Source: Semisulcospira habei (Eukaryota > Mollusca > Gastropoda > Semisulcospiridae). Taken from it: a DNA stretch of 64,000 bases. Location of the stretch: assembly GCA_036245525.1 (NCBI GenBank), contig BTPG01000002.1:123302951-123366950 (forward strand). Direction: 5' to 3'. Shown in pieces: positions 29,771-41,169 of the stretch (the stretch's first letter is position 1; every line of letters starts with the position of its first letter). The notes beneath the pieces are model-generated. The model made no database searches, had not been told where the DNA came from, and saw only the letters and a list, made by a program, of their open reading frames with translations. The position numbers and the translations under genes were made by a program.

Positions 29771-30417
29771 AAATAGTATCAAAACCTTAAATGTAATGGG
29801 GAGGAGGGGGGGGGGGGGGAGTAAAAGTTCATGCATGCAGCCAGTTAGCATTTTAATAACTTGCAACTAAAAGCAGGTTTGCTCTACATTGCTTGAAAGC
29901 CCTAAACTAGCCAGTAGCTGCCATCACTTTTCAAACATAAACACTTCTGCAACAGATGGTTACAAAACATGTATGTCTTATTAAAATGTTATGTGCAACA
30001 ACAAAAAAACATGAGGCAAGCTTAAGTGATCAGGCAAACTATACTTGTAAAAATAAACAATATGTTTACAAGCATCTTGGCCCGACTGACTTAACAGTGT
30101 AGCAAACTGAATATTTGAATCAGAATGAAACTTAATATTGCAATCAAAATTAGTTTAATTTTCTTCTGTCATGGACAGTTTAGTTGAAATTAATGTCCAA
30201 TGTTTGAAGTTGATGTTGCTTTGACCGGAAAAAAAGTTAATTAAAAATTCTAAGATGGTAGACAGAAATGACAGATCTATACCATATATAACTATTACAC
30301 AACATATATTTTATAATGTTTCATAACAAAAGAAATTGTAGTTTTAACAAAATCACAAAACATGCACTACATTCTAGTTTCTACTTAATATGATAAATCT
30401 GATAACAACAGGTATGA
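29771..30417. other. No gene seen
   Basis: AT-rich, low-complexity intronic-looking sequence with a G-run near 29806. I see no coding or repeat signal beyond that. Confidence 0.4.
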
Positions 30418-30511
30418 TTAACCCTTTGGCTGTCTGTATTGCACTATAAGTCGCAATGATTCCTGCAGGAATCATCACAATGTCAGGCAGTACTGATAGC
30501 CAGAGGGTTAA
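30418..30511. mobile_element. Small TTAA-ended hairpin MITE
   Basis: TTAACCCTTTGGCTGTCTG...CAGTACTGATAGCCAGAGGGTTAA, with an inner palindrome ATGATTCCTGCAGGAATCAT. 94 bp. Confidence 0.6.
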
Positions 30512-30880
30512 GCAGCTTGCAGAGAAACTAAAACTAAGCAGCTTGCAAAGAAACTAAAATAAAACTATACTAATCACTGTCAGTCTGTGTCCTGCAGGAA
30601 TCATCACAATGCCAGGCAGTACTGATAGCCAGAGGGTTTAGCAGCTTGCAGAGAAACTAAAACTATACTAATCACTGTCAGTCTGTGTCCTGCAGGAATC
30701 ATCACAATGCCAGGCAGTACTGATAGCCAGAGGGTTTAGCAGCTTGCAAAGAAACTAAAACTAAAAGAAACTAAAACTATACTAATCACTGTCAGTCTGT
30801 GTCCTGCAGGAATCATCACAATGTCAGGCAGTACTGATAGCCAGAGGGTTTAGCAGCTTGCAGAGAAACTAAAACTATAC
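30512..30880 (+). repeat. Tandem array made from the right half of the MITE
   Basis: Three further copies of TCCTGCAGGAATCATCACAATG(C/T)CAGGCAGTACTGATAGCCAGAGGGTTTAGCAGCTTGC at about 30591, 30689 and 30801, separated by GAGAAACTAAAACTATACTAATCACTGTCAG. Units are 98-128 bp. Confidence 0.85.
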
Positions 30881-32389
30881 TAATTCACTGTCAGTCTGTG
30901 TGTGCTCGCTTTGCCGCCTCCCACCTCTGCTTATTCCCATCGCGATCAATTGATCCAGTAACTGAGTTAAAACGTGGCCTATGTCTGTTGCACTACCATG
31001 GCACCTTCTCACACCATCTGAAAATAAAATGCATGTCTGATTACTGAATCCTGTAGAGTTGACTTTAAGAGAGGTCACTGAAATTGGTGTTCATACTGTG
31101 GAAAGTACCCTTGGGCCAAGTCTGAACATTTACAGAAGACTGTGGCTTGCTTAGTCTCAGAGAAATACCAATTGATGCATGTTTCATGACGGGCAATGGC
31201 TAAAACTAAAAACCATCTGACAGATGACCCAAAACAAAGACTCACTTCGGCCAGTTTTGCAATATCCATGCAGTCACTTGAATGGTTTGATCCCATTTTG
31301 GACTTCAGTTTTCTTTTAAGTCTTTTAAGTCCCTTCTATTTATAGAAAGGAGCTTTTAGGAAAGGTCGCAGTGGGGCGAATTTAATAGCATGTCCATGTC
31401 AAGGCAAGCAGGCTAAACCTCTAATTGAAGCAACAAGATAAAAATTACGTCATGTCTAGTTACACTAACTTCGCTGCTGAACGTACCTTTGGCGTGAAGC
31501 GCCGTATGTGCGAATGTATGCGTGCATATGTATGTAAACAAGAGTTCTTATCTTTGAATTGATATTTCTGTACACACAAGCTTGAATTTAAAACTTGGTC
31601 TTGGTGAAATACTTTCTTAAGTGGGTGGCGGCTAAGACAACCTCCGAGCATATTGTAATGAATGACACATTGAAGACATAAACAACCGTTTATAGGAAGT
31701 CGGTTGACCCAGATTAGAGACCGTAATTTTTGTCATAATTACTTGAACCTATAGCTAGTTTGGAGAAAGACATTGGATAAGTTCGTTAGCCAGCTTTTCA
31801 TCCTTTCAACTTCTTTAGTAAAAATTAATTCTTTTCAGAAAGGCATTAAAACACTACAAAAAACTTTACTTCTAGAGAAAGTCAAACCGGCGGTGACGTA
31901 AAAGAGGCAACTCCGTCACTACGGAGATACTGACCTAATACTCTAAATATAATAATAATTAAATTTATAAAGTGCTAACTCCCTGCAGTGCAGGCTCCAA
32001 CATCTGAATGAGCTCTAAAATATGACGGCATTCTCTCTTGCACGAGTGGCCCTCTCTCTCACACAAACATGCACGCATCTCCAGGAGGAATAGATCCTCA
32101 TGCGCACTCCAGGCGCCTCTTGGAGATGTTTGGAGCGCGCGTGCATGCACGCACACACACATCGACGCGCTTTAAGAAGAGGATGCAGGTGACCAGTGTA
32201 CTTAGTATATCATGTAGTTAGGTAAAGTCAACCTGCTTTCACACAAATTATAGCAAGACTGAAATTGTACTATGGAGTTCTAGTTTTGACACAATTTGCT
32301 CAAGCCTATGAAGTGAAACTCATATACATATTGCGTCATGACAAATGATGTTTGACAAATCAATCACCTCGGCTGTTTGGCCCAGCGCT

Positions 32390-32700
32390 AGAAGTGGCCA
32401 CTTAGTTTGTTCCAGGCGCAGTACAGCAGGGAAAATGACTACATTTTGTTTTTCATGAATTTCTTATGTACCGTTCAAGTGTGTGATGCAAAGCTTTGTT
32501 TGTTTAAAAGTGGACATTCTGCCCAACACACTGACACCAAACACACTATAGTTGTGACAAGCCAGTAGCCAGCAGGATAAGGTGGAAATAAAGAGAAAAA
32601 AACAGATCTCACAAAGTTTTGCATCACACACTAGAACGGTAAATAAGAAAGTCATGAAAACAAAAGGTAGTCATTTTTCCTGCTGTACTGTGCCTTGCAG
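32390..32700. repeat. Inverted repeat with TTTTTCATGA / TCATGAAAAC core
   Basis: GCAGTACAGCAGGGAAAATGACTAC...GTACCGTTCAAGTGTGTGATGCAAAGCTTTG returns in inverse orientation as CAAAGTTTTGCATCACACACTAGAACGGTAAATAAG...GTAGTCATTTTTCCTGCTGTACTG. Arms ~100 bp. Confidence 0.75.
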
Positions 32701-32734
32701 GAAGCCCGCTCATCAGCTAGCCTGACAGCTGAGA

Positions 32735-33178
32735 GACTCGCTGCCTCAGTGTGCGAGCACGACTTGTGACCCAGTTTCTCGGCTGGCCTGGAACAAACTA
32801 AGTGGCCAAACTGAAACAGCCGCGTGGCGTGTATGTCTTGACATACGCGTCACGCGGCTGTTTCAGTTTGGCCACTTAGTTTGTTCCAGGCCAGCCGAGA
32901 AACTGGGTCACAAGTCATGGTTGGTTGGTTAGTTCGGGTTTAACGTCCACAGCACCGAGGTGATCATGGACGGCCCTGACGGGCGGGTTATGGGGGACAG
33001 GGAAATCTATTGCCTATGGAGTACGACCTGAACACTGATCAACTCAGGCGCACTCCAACTGTGCCACTTTGATTTACCAGGACCTTTCAACGGACATGCT
33101 ATTGAACAAATCCGTTTTTTTCCCCTGGATTGTGAGTCCAGCTACCGGGGCCAAGTCATGCTCGCGCACTGAGGCATT
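32735..33178. repeat. Near-perfect long palindrome, one arm split by a retroposon
   Basis: CGACTTGTGACCCAGTTTCTCGG...CAGCCGCGTGGCGTGTATGTC folds onto GACATACGCGTCACGCGGCTG...CCGAGAAACTGGGTCACAAGTCATG with a 2-nt loop near 32844. The arm continues after the inserted element (32920-33151) as CTCGCGCACTGAGGCA. Arm length about 105 bp. Confidence 0.85.
32920..33151 (-). mobile_element. Short retroposon with GTTAAACCC tail, reversed, with TSD
   Basis: On the minus strand it ends GGACGTTAAACCCGAACTAACCAACCAA, a variant of the LINE/SINE-A 3' end. It is bounded by the 9-bp TSD CAAGTCATG (32911-32919 and 33152-33160). The 5' part is not matched elsewhere in the window. Confidence 0.75.
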
Positions 33179-33899
33179 ATAGAACTCACTGACGCATTGG
33201 CAGATCTGTGAGACTTTTTCAATAGATAATTGAACATCAGAATCAGATCAAAGACAAAAGCGAGGACAGCACTCATATAGAAGGGACTTTGTGGGTTATG
33301 TTTTATCCCATCTTGTTTTAATAATAAAACAGAGCATTAATTACTTAATTATAATTTACCAATCATTGCGTTGTGCAAGTTACACAGTCTGCTGAAGGCT
33401 TCATTCCCCTTTTTTCAGTGAGGTTGTACAATATATCCAGACACTGACTTGTCCTCATCAAAAAGGGCATTGTCCTCCGTACACAATCTTTAAAGTCCAA
33501 GCCTCCAGTGGGATAAGTACAGAATCTGCAAACACACACAGAAAAAAATAAAACGGTTTTTACAAATAAAATTTGTCCAAAAGAATCACTATCAAAATTT
33601 ACCTTTCTCTGTAGTTTTCCTGCATAGAGCAGAAAGCATAAAACGAAACACAAAACTGCATGTAAATTATAATAAAATATTAGTTTTTAAACCTCCAGCT
33701 ACATAACTAAATTCATCAACTCAAGCAGCACACCACAAAACAAGAAAATGCAAACAATATTCAGATTTCAAATGTATAATTACCATGTTGTTCCTGGTCG
33801 CCGCGCGTTGTCTAGGACTGTGTTGAGGTTCTCCAGTTCTGCACGATCTTGTAGTGGGAATTCCTGATTTTTCTCCTCTTTGACCAGTACGACTCATCT

Positions 33900-34460
33900 T
33901 TAAAATCCATATTTTCTCAAGGAGAAGTTTAAAATCGTACTATACACGTACGTATACCTTAATCAGCAAGTGCACGTGGCGTCAGCGAAAGAAATATAGA
34001 AGAAAGAAAGCTGGAACTTGGTCTGGCAATGGAATTTGTAGCCTTGATTTGCAGTCAAATTTGGCGGAAATAATCGCAGCAGGTGCTAATACCGGCATGC
34101 AATGCAGTGTCTGACAAAACATAGAATGTGGCGAATAAATGTTATATAAAAAAAATTATTTAACAAAAAAAAAAGTCACGGCGTGCCCAAACTATGGTAA
34201 AAGATTGCCGTTGTATATTTATTTTCAAGATAAATGTCGGCTAGATTTAAAATTTCATCTGTCAATGTTGCGAATTGGGCCAGACTGGCTCGCCTATCGT
34301 GTGCCAACATTTGCAGGCGAAGCAGCGCGCGGGCGCGGTACAGCCTCCGGCGGCTCGCGTGATTGTTCCAGCTTGGCACCAAGATTGATTATACCGGCGC
34401 GCGCGCGGGCTCACGCGATACCGGCGCGCGTGTTGGTTTCAGCATGGCGCTAAGCTCTCG
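33900..34460. other. No gene seen; GC-rich CGCG patch
   Basis: The segment around 34325-34440 is rich in GCGCGCGGGC and repeats GCTTGGCACCAAG...ATACCGGCGCGCG twice. I see no supported coding. Confidence 0.35.
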
Positions 34461-35036
34461 CATACTGGCCCAATATATCGGCCATTATCCAGCAATGGAC
34501 CAATATTTGCCCAAGATACTGTGCGTGCTGGGTAGGATCTATGGCTTTCCCGATGTCTACCAGGATCAATTGTATTTCCGGTGTTCAAGATGCCGCTACT
34601 GCATTTCTCGAGTAAGCTTTTGAGACAGACACTTTAGACAAAGACATCATGAGTTTGAATGTCTCCCCTGAAGGCCTAATGTCTCTAGAACAACCAGCGA
34701 GTATAGACCCACCAAACTCACATGACACAAAAGTTCTAGATGGCGCAGAAGTCATGTACTTCCTTCCAATGAATGGTGTCAAAATGTCTGACAAACACGC
34801 GGATGAAGTATCTCTGCCTAATATATAGGCAGCTGAGCAGCAAAAGAAGTTTATGTTCTACAGAATGAATGCTTCTTCTACCCTCACCCTGTTGAATCTG
34901 CTTCCAGGTGGGAACTGAGTGAGTGAAAAGTAGTAGTAGTATTGTGAGGACAAAATAGGGCGTGAGGCCTTTGCAAATGTCCTTTCTTTCTTTAATTACT
35001 TTATGGGTCTGCTATGCGTGCAAATTTTCCTATAAA

Positions 35037-35200
35037 TCATTCATCATAGGAATAGAAAATCTCTTTAAATTTTGGTAATTCGTCCAGCTGGTTTTTAAAA
35101 GAATTTATATTAGGTGCTTTTTTTAATGAAACTGGTAACTCATTCCAAACAATGGCAACTCTGTTAGAAAAACAGAATGGAGAAGGGTAAACCTGCATAT
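35037..35200 (-). pseudogene. C-terminal end of an old LINE reverse transcriptase
   Basis: Minus-strand translation gives VWNELPVSLKKAPNINSFK...LDEL and a stop at 35037-35039. The R/V-x-WN-x-LP...FK-x-x-L pattern is the common C-terminal motif of animal LINE ORF2 proteins. Its 3' UTR probably extends left to about 34940. Confidence 0.7.
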
Positions 35201-36300
35201 GGAGAGTCAAGTGACTGAAGGAAAATGGGGGACGTAATTGTGTTACATGTATCTTGGATCAACAGAAATATGTTCCTAGTCAACTTGGCATGGGACAATA
35301 CAGTTTTCTGAATATGAATCTGAATACTGGATATTATTTAGGATGATTACTGCAACTGTAGTGCTCAACAATATGCACATAAAAAAGACTACGCCAGTGC
35401 GTGAGACGGTAACTTGTGGGCAAGAACGAACTCTGTGCCAGGTGGACAGACATGCTACACGACATTTCTGTGTAATGGACAACGCTGTGCATGGGAAGCC
35501 GGGAGATTTTACCCTTGTGTTACTGCAGCGTTTATCTGAATTGCCAAAAATCTGAGTTGGTTGTTGACACTGGCACCCTTCTGGAACGCTTCACTGTTTT
35601 CGTTTATGATAGAATGAGTTGACATGGCTGCCAGTTTGGAAACTCACAATAGCCTGTAGATCATTTGAGAAATGCGTCTGAAAGAGTGAACCTTAGCTGG
35701 GTGAACAGGTTTAGCTGTAAGAAAGCAAAGTGGTGGTGCATAGAGCTGTTGCAAGAGCAAATGTGACAAAAACTTGAAGAGATATTTTCAACTTCCTATG
35801 GCTTTTCCAAAAGAAACCTGCACGCTGACTAATTTTATAGAGGGTTGACACTGATAAAATGGATACAATGTACGGATTACAAGCGCAATGTGTACTTTTA
35901 GACTTTTTTGTGGCCTTGAGCTTTATGATAAGTCCATGATGCAGAACAATAAGTATATACACTAACCCTATCGACATGAAACCAGATTGCCTGTGTGTTT
36001 AATAACTTTCTGTACCAACACTTAACCAAATACTAAACGGTTATATGTGACCTTGATATGTGACCTTCGTCATTCATGTTTTATGTGAGAGTGTATTTGA
36101 AACTTGCGTTTTCATCAATTGGTCTTCTGATGCGCAAATTACATATTTACTTTTCATAAAATATATTTTGTGCCTTAATATAGCCTCCTGTGTCCTAGAC
36201 TTACATGAAACGGCTAATAACAAAACTAAACATGCACAGTTTTAATCTTTTGCTGACAATTTCTTGCTTTTTAAAAAAATAGTAAAGTAGCCATATTTTG
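35201..36300. other. No gene seen
   Basis: AT-rich intronic sequence. Short open frames lack splice context or recognisable motifs. Confidence 0.4.
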
Positions 36301-37990
36301 CACCCTCGTTGCCTTTTGTGACCTTGACCTTCATCAAAGGTCATTCAAGCAGGTATTTCTAGAAAGGTCATCCTATGGACAATACACCTTCCAAGTTTAA
36401 AGATTCTAGATTTGATAGTCGCAGAGTAAGATGTGACCAAATCGAGTTTTAACGGTATCATCTAAAAATAGAAAATGTCACGTGATGTCACCAAGAGGGC
36501 CTAACTGTGTGGGTGCCACCCTCCAGAATGAAAGTGTATGACCTGATGAAGTACCTCAGAAAGTTTGGTGCTTTTATCCAGCCTGTCCCGATCAACTTGC
36601 TAAGGCACCTAGCTACAAGGACTGATCATGAGATTGTGTGAATGGCAACCTCCTTTACTGCCAGTATGTTTTTATACTATATTGTACAGATTAACAACAG
36701 CAAAGTTTACTTTTAACCTCTTTATTGCTGAGAAAAAGTAAACACCACAAAACTGCAAGAGGCATAGATCCCCACATTTGCAGGTGCGCATGAGGGTCTA
36801 TGCCTCTTGCTGAAACCACTTTGTATCCAGGTTCATTTTACAGCTGTGGTACTCAGAGATTGAATTTATGATTTCAAAACATAATTTGTGTTAAATGGAA
36901 CAAAAGGTTATTTTGTGGATATGTGTGGGCCAATAGCAGTGGACGTCGGCCCAGCGACCTTTTTGTTTCAGACGCAGAAGCAAAAGTGAGTCTATATAGT
37001 ATTCCAGTGGTCATCTGCCTGTCATCGTCTGTTGTAAACTGTAAGGATTCCTTTATCTTGGAGACTGTTCAATCCACAGTCTTCAAACTTGGCTCAGACA
37101 CCTTTGTGGCAAGACCAATTTAATTGACCTCTCAAAGGTCAAGGTCACAGGAGTTCAAGAAATATTTTTGTGCAGAAAGCCACATTTGGACAAAAATCAG
37201 TTTTTGGCTTACGTGCAATGCAAAAGTGAGTATATGTACTGAGCTGTCCGGCGTCGGTCGTCTATCATCTGTCATCCATGGTAAACTTTAACATTGGCAT
37301 TTTCTCGGAGACTATTCAAGCCTCAGACTTCAAACTTGTACCAAGGGTGCTTTGTGGTAAAACCTTTCTAAGCCTACCAATTTCAGTGACCACTCTTGAA
37401 GGTCAAGGTCACATGGGTTCCAGAAAAGGGTGAAAAAATAGCCATATTTTGACACAAACTGTTTCTCCTTAAAAAATATTTCAACTTCAAACCCAAGACC
37501 TTTATATGCATGGTAATTTGGTTGACCACTTGGAAAGTGAAAGGATCACAGGAGGTTGGTAAATGTGTGAAAAAACTGTTTTCTCAAATACTATTTTCAA
37601 CTTCAAGCCCAAACTGAGATACCCGATGATAAGGCCTTCCTATGCATACTAATTAGGATGACCCCTCAGAAAGGTCAAAGATCATAGGAGGCCAGCAAGT
37701 GTGTGAACAAAAAGTTGTGGTTTTTTTATAGAATTGTAGTTCTTATCAAAGTTGTTTGCAAACTTTTCAATCAAACTTGGCATAAAGGCAGATGATGATA
37801 ACAACTTTCTATGCATGCTAATTTAGTCACTCCCTCACAAAGTTCAAGGAGGGTCGACAGTTATGTGAAAAATGCATTCATTTTGAGAAAACTTGGATTT
37901 CACTGGTTCAAAAGCCAACCCTTTACTTATAGTTAGACACTTGAACACTTGCTCATTTCGGTGACCTGTTGGAAAGGTCAAGGTCACAGT
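36300..37990. repeat. Degenerate GGTCAAGGTCAC-containing repeats
   Basis: The word (A)AGGTCAAGGTCACAG or its complement TGTGACCTTGACC recurs at about 36319, 37136, 37398 and 37977. Flanking blocks are similar (CATCTGTCATCCATGG; ACTTCAAACTTGG/TACC; GAAAGGTCA). Diverged dispersed or tandem units of ~150-250 bp. A related block is at 26990-27110. Confidence 0.65.
36757..36811. repeat. Short hairpin GCAAGAGGCATAGA
   Basis: GCAAGAGGCATAGATCC...GGGTCTATGCCTCTTGC forms a ~17-bp stem with a ~20-nt loop. Confidence 0.7.
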
Positions 37991-38828
37991 TATTATGTGG
38001 ATTGGTCATACACGTGAGCCATAAGGGCTTTGCCTTTCTTGTTCTGCAAAGTGCTGTTCTTAACCATTTCAGCCCTGAGTAAATAAGACATCTTTATACA
38101 CTTCAGCTCTGACTTTATGTGAGAAATTTCTATTGAAAAGGGGTGTGCACTACAGAATATTTGTAAAAAATAATTTACAATACAATACAACTTTATTGTC
38201 TGTTCGAGTCAAAGCATGACAGAAATTTGCCTTTATTTATTTACAACAAATATCCCCATAAAAGTATATATGTACTGATTTGCCATTGTATGGACTACCG
38301 TTTTATGGATTTGACCACACTGTGTCACGTGTCGTAATGCCTGGTGACAATAAACTTGAAACAAAAAGTGTTTTGTGCACGTTGCTGTTAGTTAACATGC
38401 ATCAGTAAATAGGGCTTCTGGTACTGTGACACATTAGTGTCCATGCATTTCCAGCATGCTGATACACTGTAAGGCCCCAACCGTGTCACCAGATGTCATT
38501 GTTTACACCTGCCACTGATACGGTATATCCATGGTCTACACAACATGTAAGAAGCGGCATCGAACAATGATCAGTGTGTTTGCGTAGTGTCTCGTACACG
38601 ATCAGATGGAAGTACCAGTGTTGTAAAGACTCTACACATACTACACATGTGACCAATGTGTGTCCTGTCCACAGTGTCACCTACAGGTGCACCAAGGTGT
38701 GGCATCCGAATTGAGCATCAGAATTAAGATATAAGACATTGCCGTTGTCAGTGCCACAACCATCGATTATTTCGGCTGACACTGCCAGCATGTGGTTATG
38801 CTGCCACGCAGTAGGTGGGCACACATTT

Positions 38829-39248
38829 TATTATTATTATTACATGGTATTTATATGGCGCATTTCTCATATTTATAATATAACTCAATGCGCAGAATGT
38901 AGCCGCGAACTGAACCCAACAAGCACGCTCACGTGAATCACATGCATTCACTCACACACTGTACGTAAACACAGAACATTCACGTGGTGCTAAGGGCAAG
39001 CTCAAGCGAGCTACCGACGGTATTTGGAAATCGTTTTGTATTTGAAATTTTATTAAGTTGGCTGAAACTGATACCAAAGTGAAGGGGGAGGAAGAGCCGG
39101 AGTACCCGGAGAAAGAACCCCCGACGGTCCGCCCGAATTAACAGTGACACTTACTAGAGGAGAAAAATCCGACGCCGGAACCCGGAATCGAACCTCGCAC
39201 CTTTAGCATTGGTGGCAGGCGCCTTAACCACTGCGCCACGGACCGCCC
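38829..39248 (-). mobile_element. tRNA-derived SINE (SINE-T), reversed
   Basis: The reverse complement reads GGTCCGTGGCGCAGTGGTTAAGGCG (A box), GGTTCGATTCCGGG (B box), a conserved body and a TTATTATT tail at its left end. Homologous to 46732-47145 over ~415 bp. Confidence 0.9.
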
Positions 39249-39313
39249 CAATACATTTCCCAATACATCAAAGCTATCTGCTTTTAAAGCCATGTCTCCA
39301 AACAAATCACTCC

Positions 39314-39667
39314 CCCACCCGGGTCTGCCCTGGGGGACTTGGTGGGGTTAACTATTTTTTAGTTCCCAGGGTCACCCTGGTCAGCCCCACAGGCTGGGTT
39401 TTCCCCCTCTAATCTGGGGCATGTGTTTCTGTCTACCCTTGGTCCATTCACCTGTATTTTCCTTTTTTAAACTCTCCCTACTGTCTGCGCTGCCTGTAGC
39501 TCTTGATGTTGGATGTGTGTTGCTAAATGGTCTTACATTTATTTAGCGTATTAGACCGGCTGGCGACATACATTCAATATTCTGTTTAGTTTTTATTCAC
39601 AAGCAGTGGAGGCACTTCCTGAGAAAGTCTTGTCGCTGTCGGATCGTTAAGCAATGTACAACCAACC
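39314..39667 (+). mobile_element. SINE-A copy 5 with TSD
   Basis: Full-length but diverged SINE-A, bounded by the 14-bp TSD AAACAAATCACTCC (39300-39313 and 39668-39681). It inserted close to the end of SINE-T at 39248. Confidence 0.92.
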
Positions 39668-39681
39668 AAACAAATCACTCC

Positions 39682-40367
39682 GAATATATACACATCCACT
39701 CGCCATTTTGACCGTAATTCCCACGCTAGCACCGCAAACTGACTGCATACCACAGATGAAAGTATGTGCGTGCTATTGGGACCCTGTAGTGTAAACAGGA
39801 TGTGTCAGTGCTAAGGGTGAGGTCACTGCATGCGCATGAAACACCTGAAAGCACTCTAGTGGTTTGCCAGGCTGAACAGTTTACGAGATAACCAATGCTA
39901 AATAGGTTTGCCAGGCTGAAAGTGTTAAATATTTTCTTGGGTCTCAGGTTGCCAAAAGCTTGTAGCATTAATCAGGATACAAACCTACTTACATAGTTGC
40001 TACCCTAATGTCCCACCAAACGTTACTTTTATTCGTTCATCATGAATGCCCGACAGTTTTTAGCTGCGGCCTACATGTTCAAAAACCTCAGTAAATGGGA
40101 GATGATAGCTGATGTCACTTTATTATTTATGATGACCTCAGGTCATCTGCATAATTATACTTAAGATACCGATGATGGCGAACGCAGGTGATTGTCTCCA
40201 TAAGGAGAAAAGAGGTATGAACGACTGTTCAAATGCATGGAATAAAAAAGAGAAATAACGAGAAGTAAAAGAGAGTTGACCGCAGTTTTATTCTTCTTCA
40301 GTCGATATTGGTGCCTTGTCTTTTCTCTTCAAAACCTCTCCCATCAAAGTGATTTGAATAATCATTT
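39682..40367. other. No gene seen
   Basis: Unremarkable intronic sequence; no open frame with supporting context. Confidence 0.35.
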
Positions 40368-40380
40368 CATTTAATTCCAT

Positions 40381-40768
40381 CCCCCACCCGGGTCTGCCCT
40401 GGGGGACTTGGGTGGGGTTAGGTATTTTTTAGTTCCCAGGGTCACCCTGGTCAGCCCCACAGGGTGGGTTTTTCTCTCTATTCTGGGGCATGTGTTTCTG
40501 TCTACCCTTTGTCCATTCACCTGTATTTGCCTTTTTAAAACTCTCCCTACTGTCTGCACTGCCTGTAGCTCTTGATATTGGATGTGTGTTGCTAAATGGT
40601 CTTAGCTTTATTTATGCCCCATGTTGTAGGTTTATTTAATGTATTTGACCGGCTGGCGACATACATTCAATTTTCTGTTTAGTTTTTTTTTTCACAAGCA
40701 GTGCAGGCACGTCCTGAGAAAGCCTTGTTGCTGTCGGGACGTTAAGCAATGTACAATCAGTACGTAAT
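40381..40768 (+). mobile_element. SINE-A copy 6 with TSD
   Basis: Full-length, very close to copy 3, bounded by the 13-bp TSD CATTTAATTCCAT (40368-40380 and 40769-40781). The 3' junction carries 4 extra bases. Confidence 0.93.
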
Positions 40769-41109
40769 CATTTAATTCCATGTCCGTTTGTATTTCTTAG
40801 CAATATCCATAGTTAATATGCTTGTGGCGCTTATAGAGAGCAGAGTAAAGGAGTAAGAAAAAAAGTGTGTGGGGGGAGGGGGGGCAAGCTTGGTAATTTA
40901 CATGTAGAGGTCAGCGAAGAGATGGCTCTTCAGCAGATGACGGAAGGATGCAATGTTATCTGCATTATGGAGGGTGTCATGTAGGTTATTACACAGGGTA
41001 TATGAGAAATGGATGGAGAAATGAACTCCACAAATGAACGTCATCATCATTATTATGTTGTCATAAGTAATGAGGCATTCTTTTTTACTCGTGTATTTTC
41101 ATGTTTCAG

Positions 41110-41169
41110 GCAGAGGACAAAAAAGAGAAGCTTCAAGAAGCTCAGAGATTCCACTTTGATGCCATGTGA
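41110..41169 (+). CDS. Candidate terminal exon, cytosolic tail of membrane protein
   Basis: Acceptor ATGTTTCAG before 41110. In phase 0 with the exon ending at 26889, it encodes AEDKKEKLQEAQRFHFDAM and a TGA stop at 41167-41169. The composition (charged, helical) suits the short cytosolic tail after the TM helix. If correct, the intron is 14,220 bp and holds the whole 28-41 kb transposon cluster. Confidence 0.5.
   Translation, partial: AEDKKEKLQEAQRFHFDAM

Larger units (their letters stand above)
31440..33300. repeat. Right arm of the long imperfect inverted repeat
   Basis: Reverse-complement partner of 27060-28030; between its matching blocks lie the foldback sequences at 32390-33180. Confidence 0.55.
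30875..33894 (-). pseudogene. Possible spliced DUF4806-like gene remnant
   Basis: Minus-strand blocks with splice-like borders: about 33894-33784 (EFPLQDRAELENLNTVLD type), 33525-33363 (after TTTGCAG; GGLDFKDCVRRTM) and about 31019-30875 (after TTTTCAG; DGVRRCHGSATD...GGRR, stop). The FPL, GG-x-DFKDCVRR and VRR patterns recall DUF4806-containing proteins from memory. The 33784/33525 junction would create a stop, so it is either mis-spliced here or dead. Confidence 0.3.
28357..34532. mobile_element. TA-flanked DNA transposon candidate with CCAATATTGG-rich end
   Basis: The left end TA|CCCAGCCAGCAC...CCAATATTGGCCC and right end reverse complement CCCAGCACGCACAGTATCTTGGGC...CCGATATATTGGGCC|TA form inverted termini over ~80 bp, both flanked by TA. 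The ~6.2-kb interior holds spliced-gene remnants on the minus strand (30875-33894), MITEs and foldback sequences. Superfamily not assigned. Confidence 0.5.

Noticed and set aside
30512..30880. CRISPR-like array
   Set aside because: Unequal spacing, the 'spacers' are also repeated, and the unit derives from the adjacent MITE; the genome is eukaryotic.
34139..34453. 104-codon plus-strand frame near the right end of the TA-flanked element
   Set aside because: It starts in a poly-A stretch and ends in GC repeats, with no motif or splice support.
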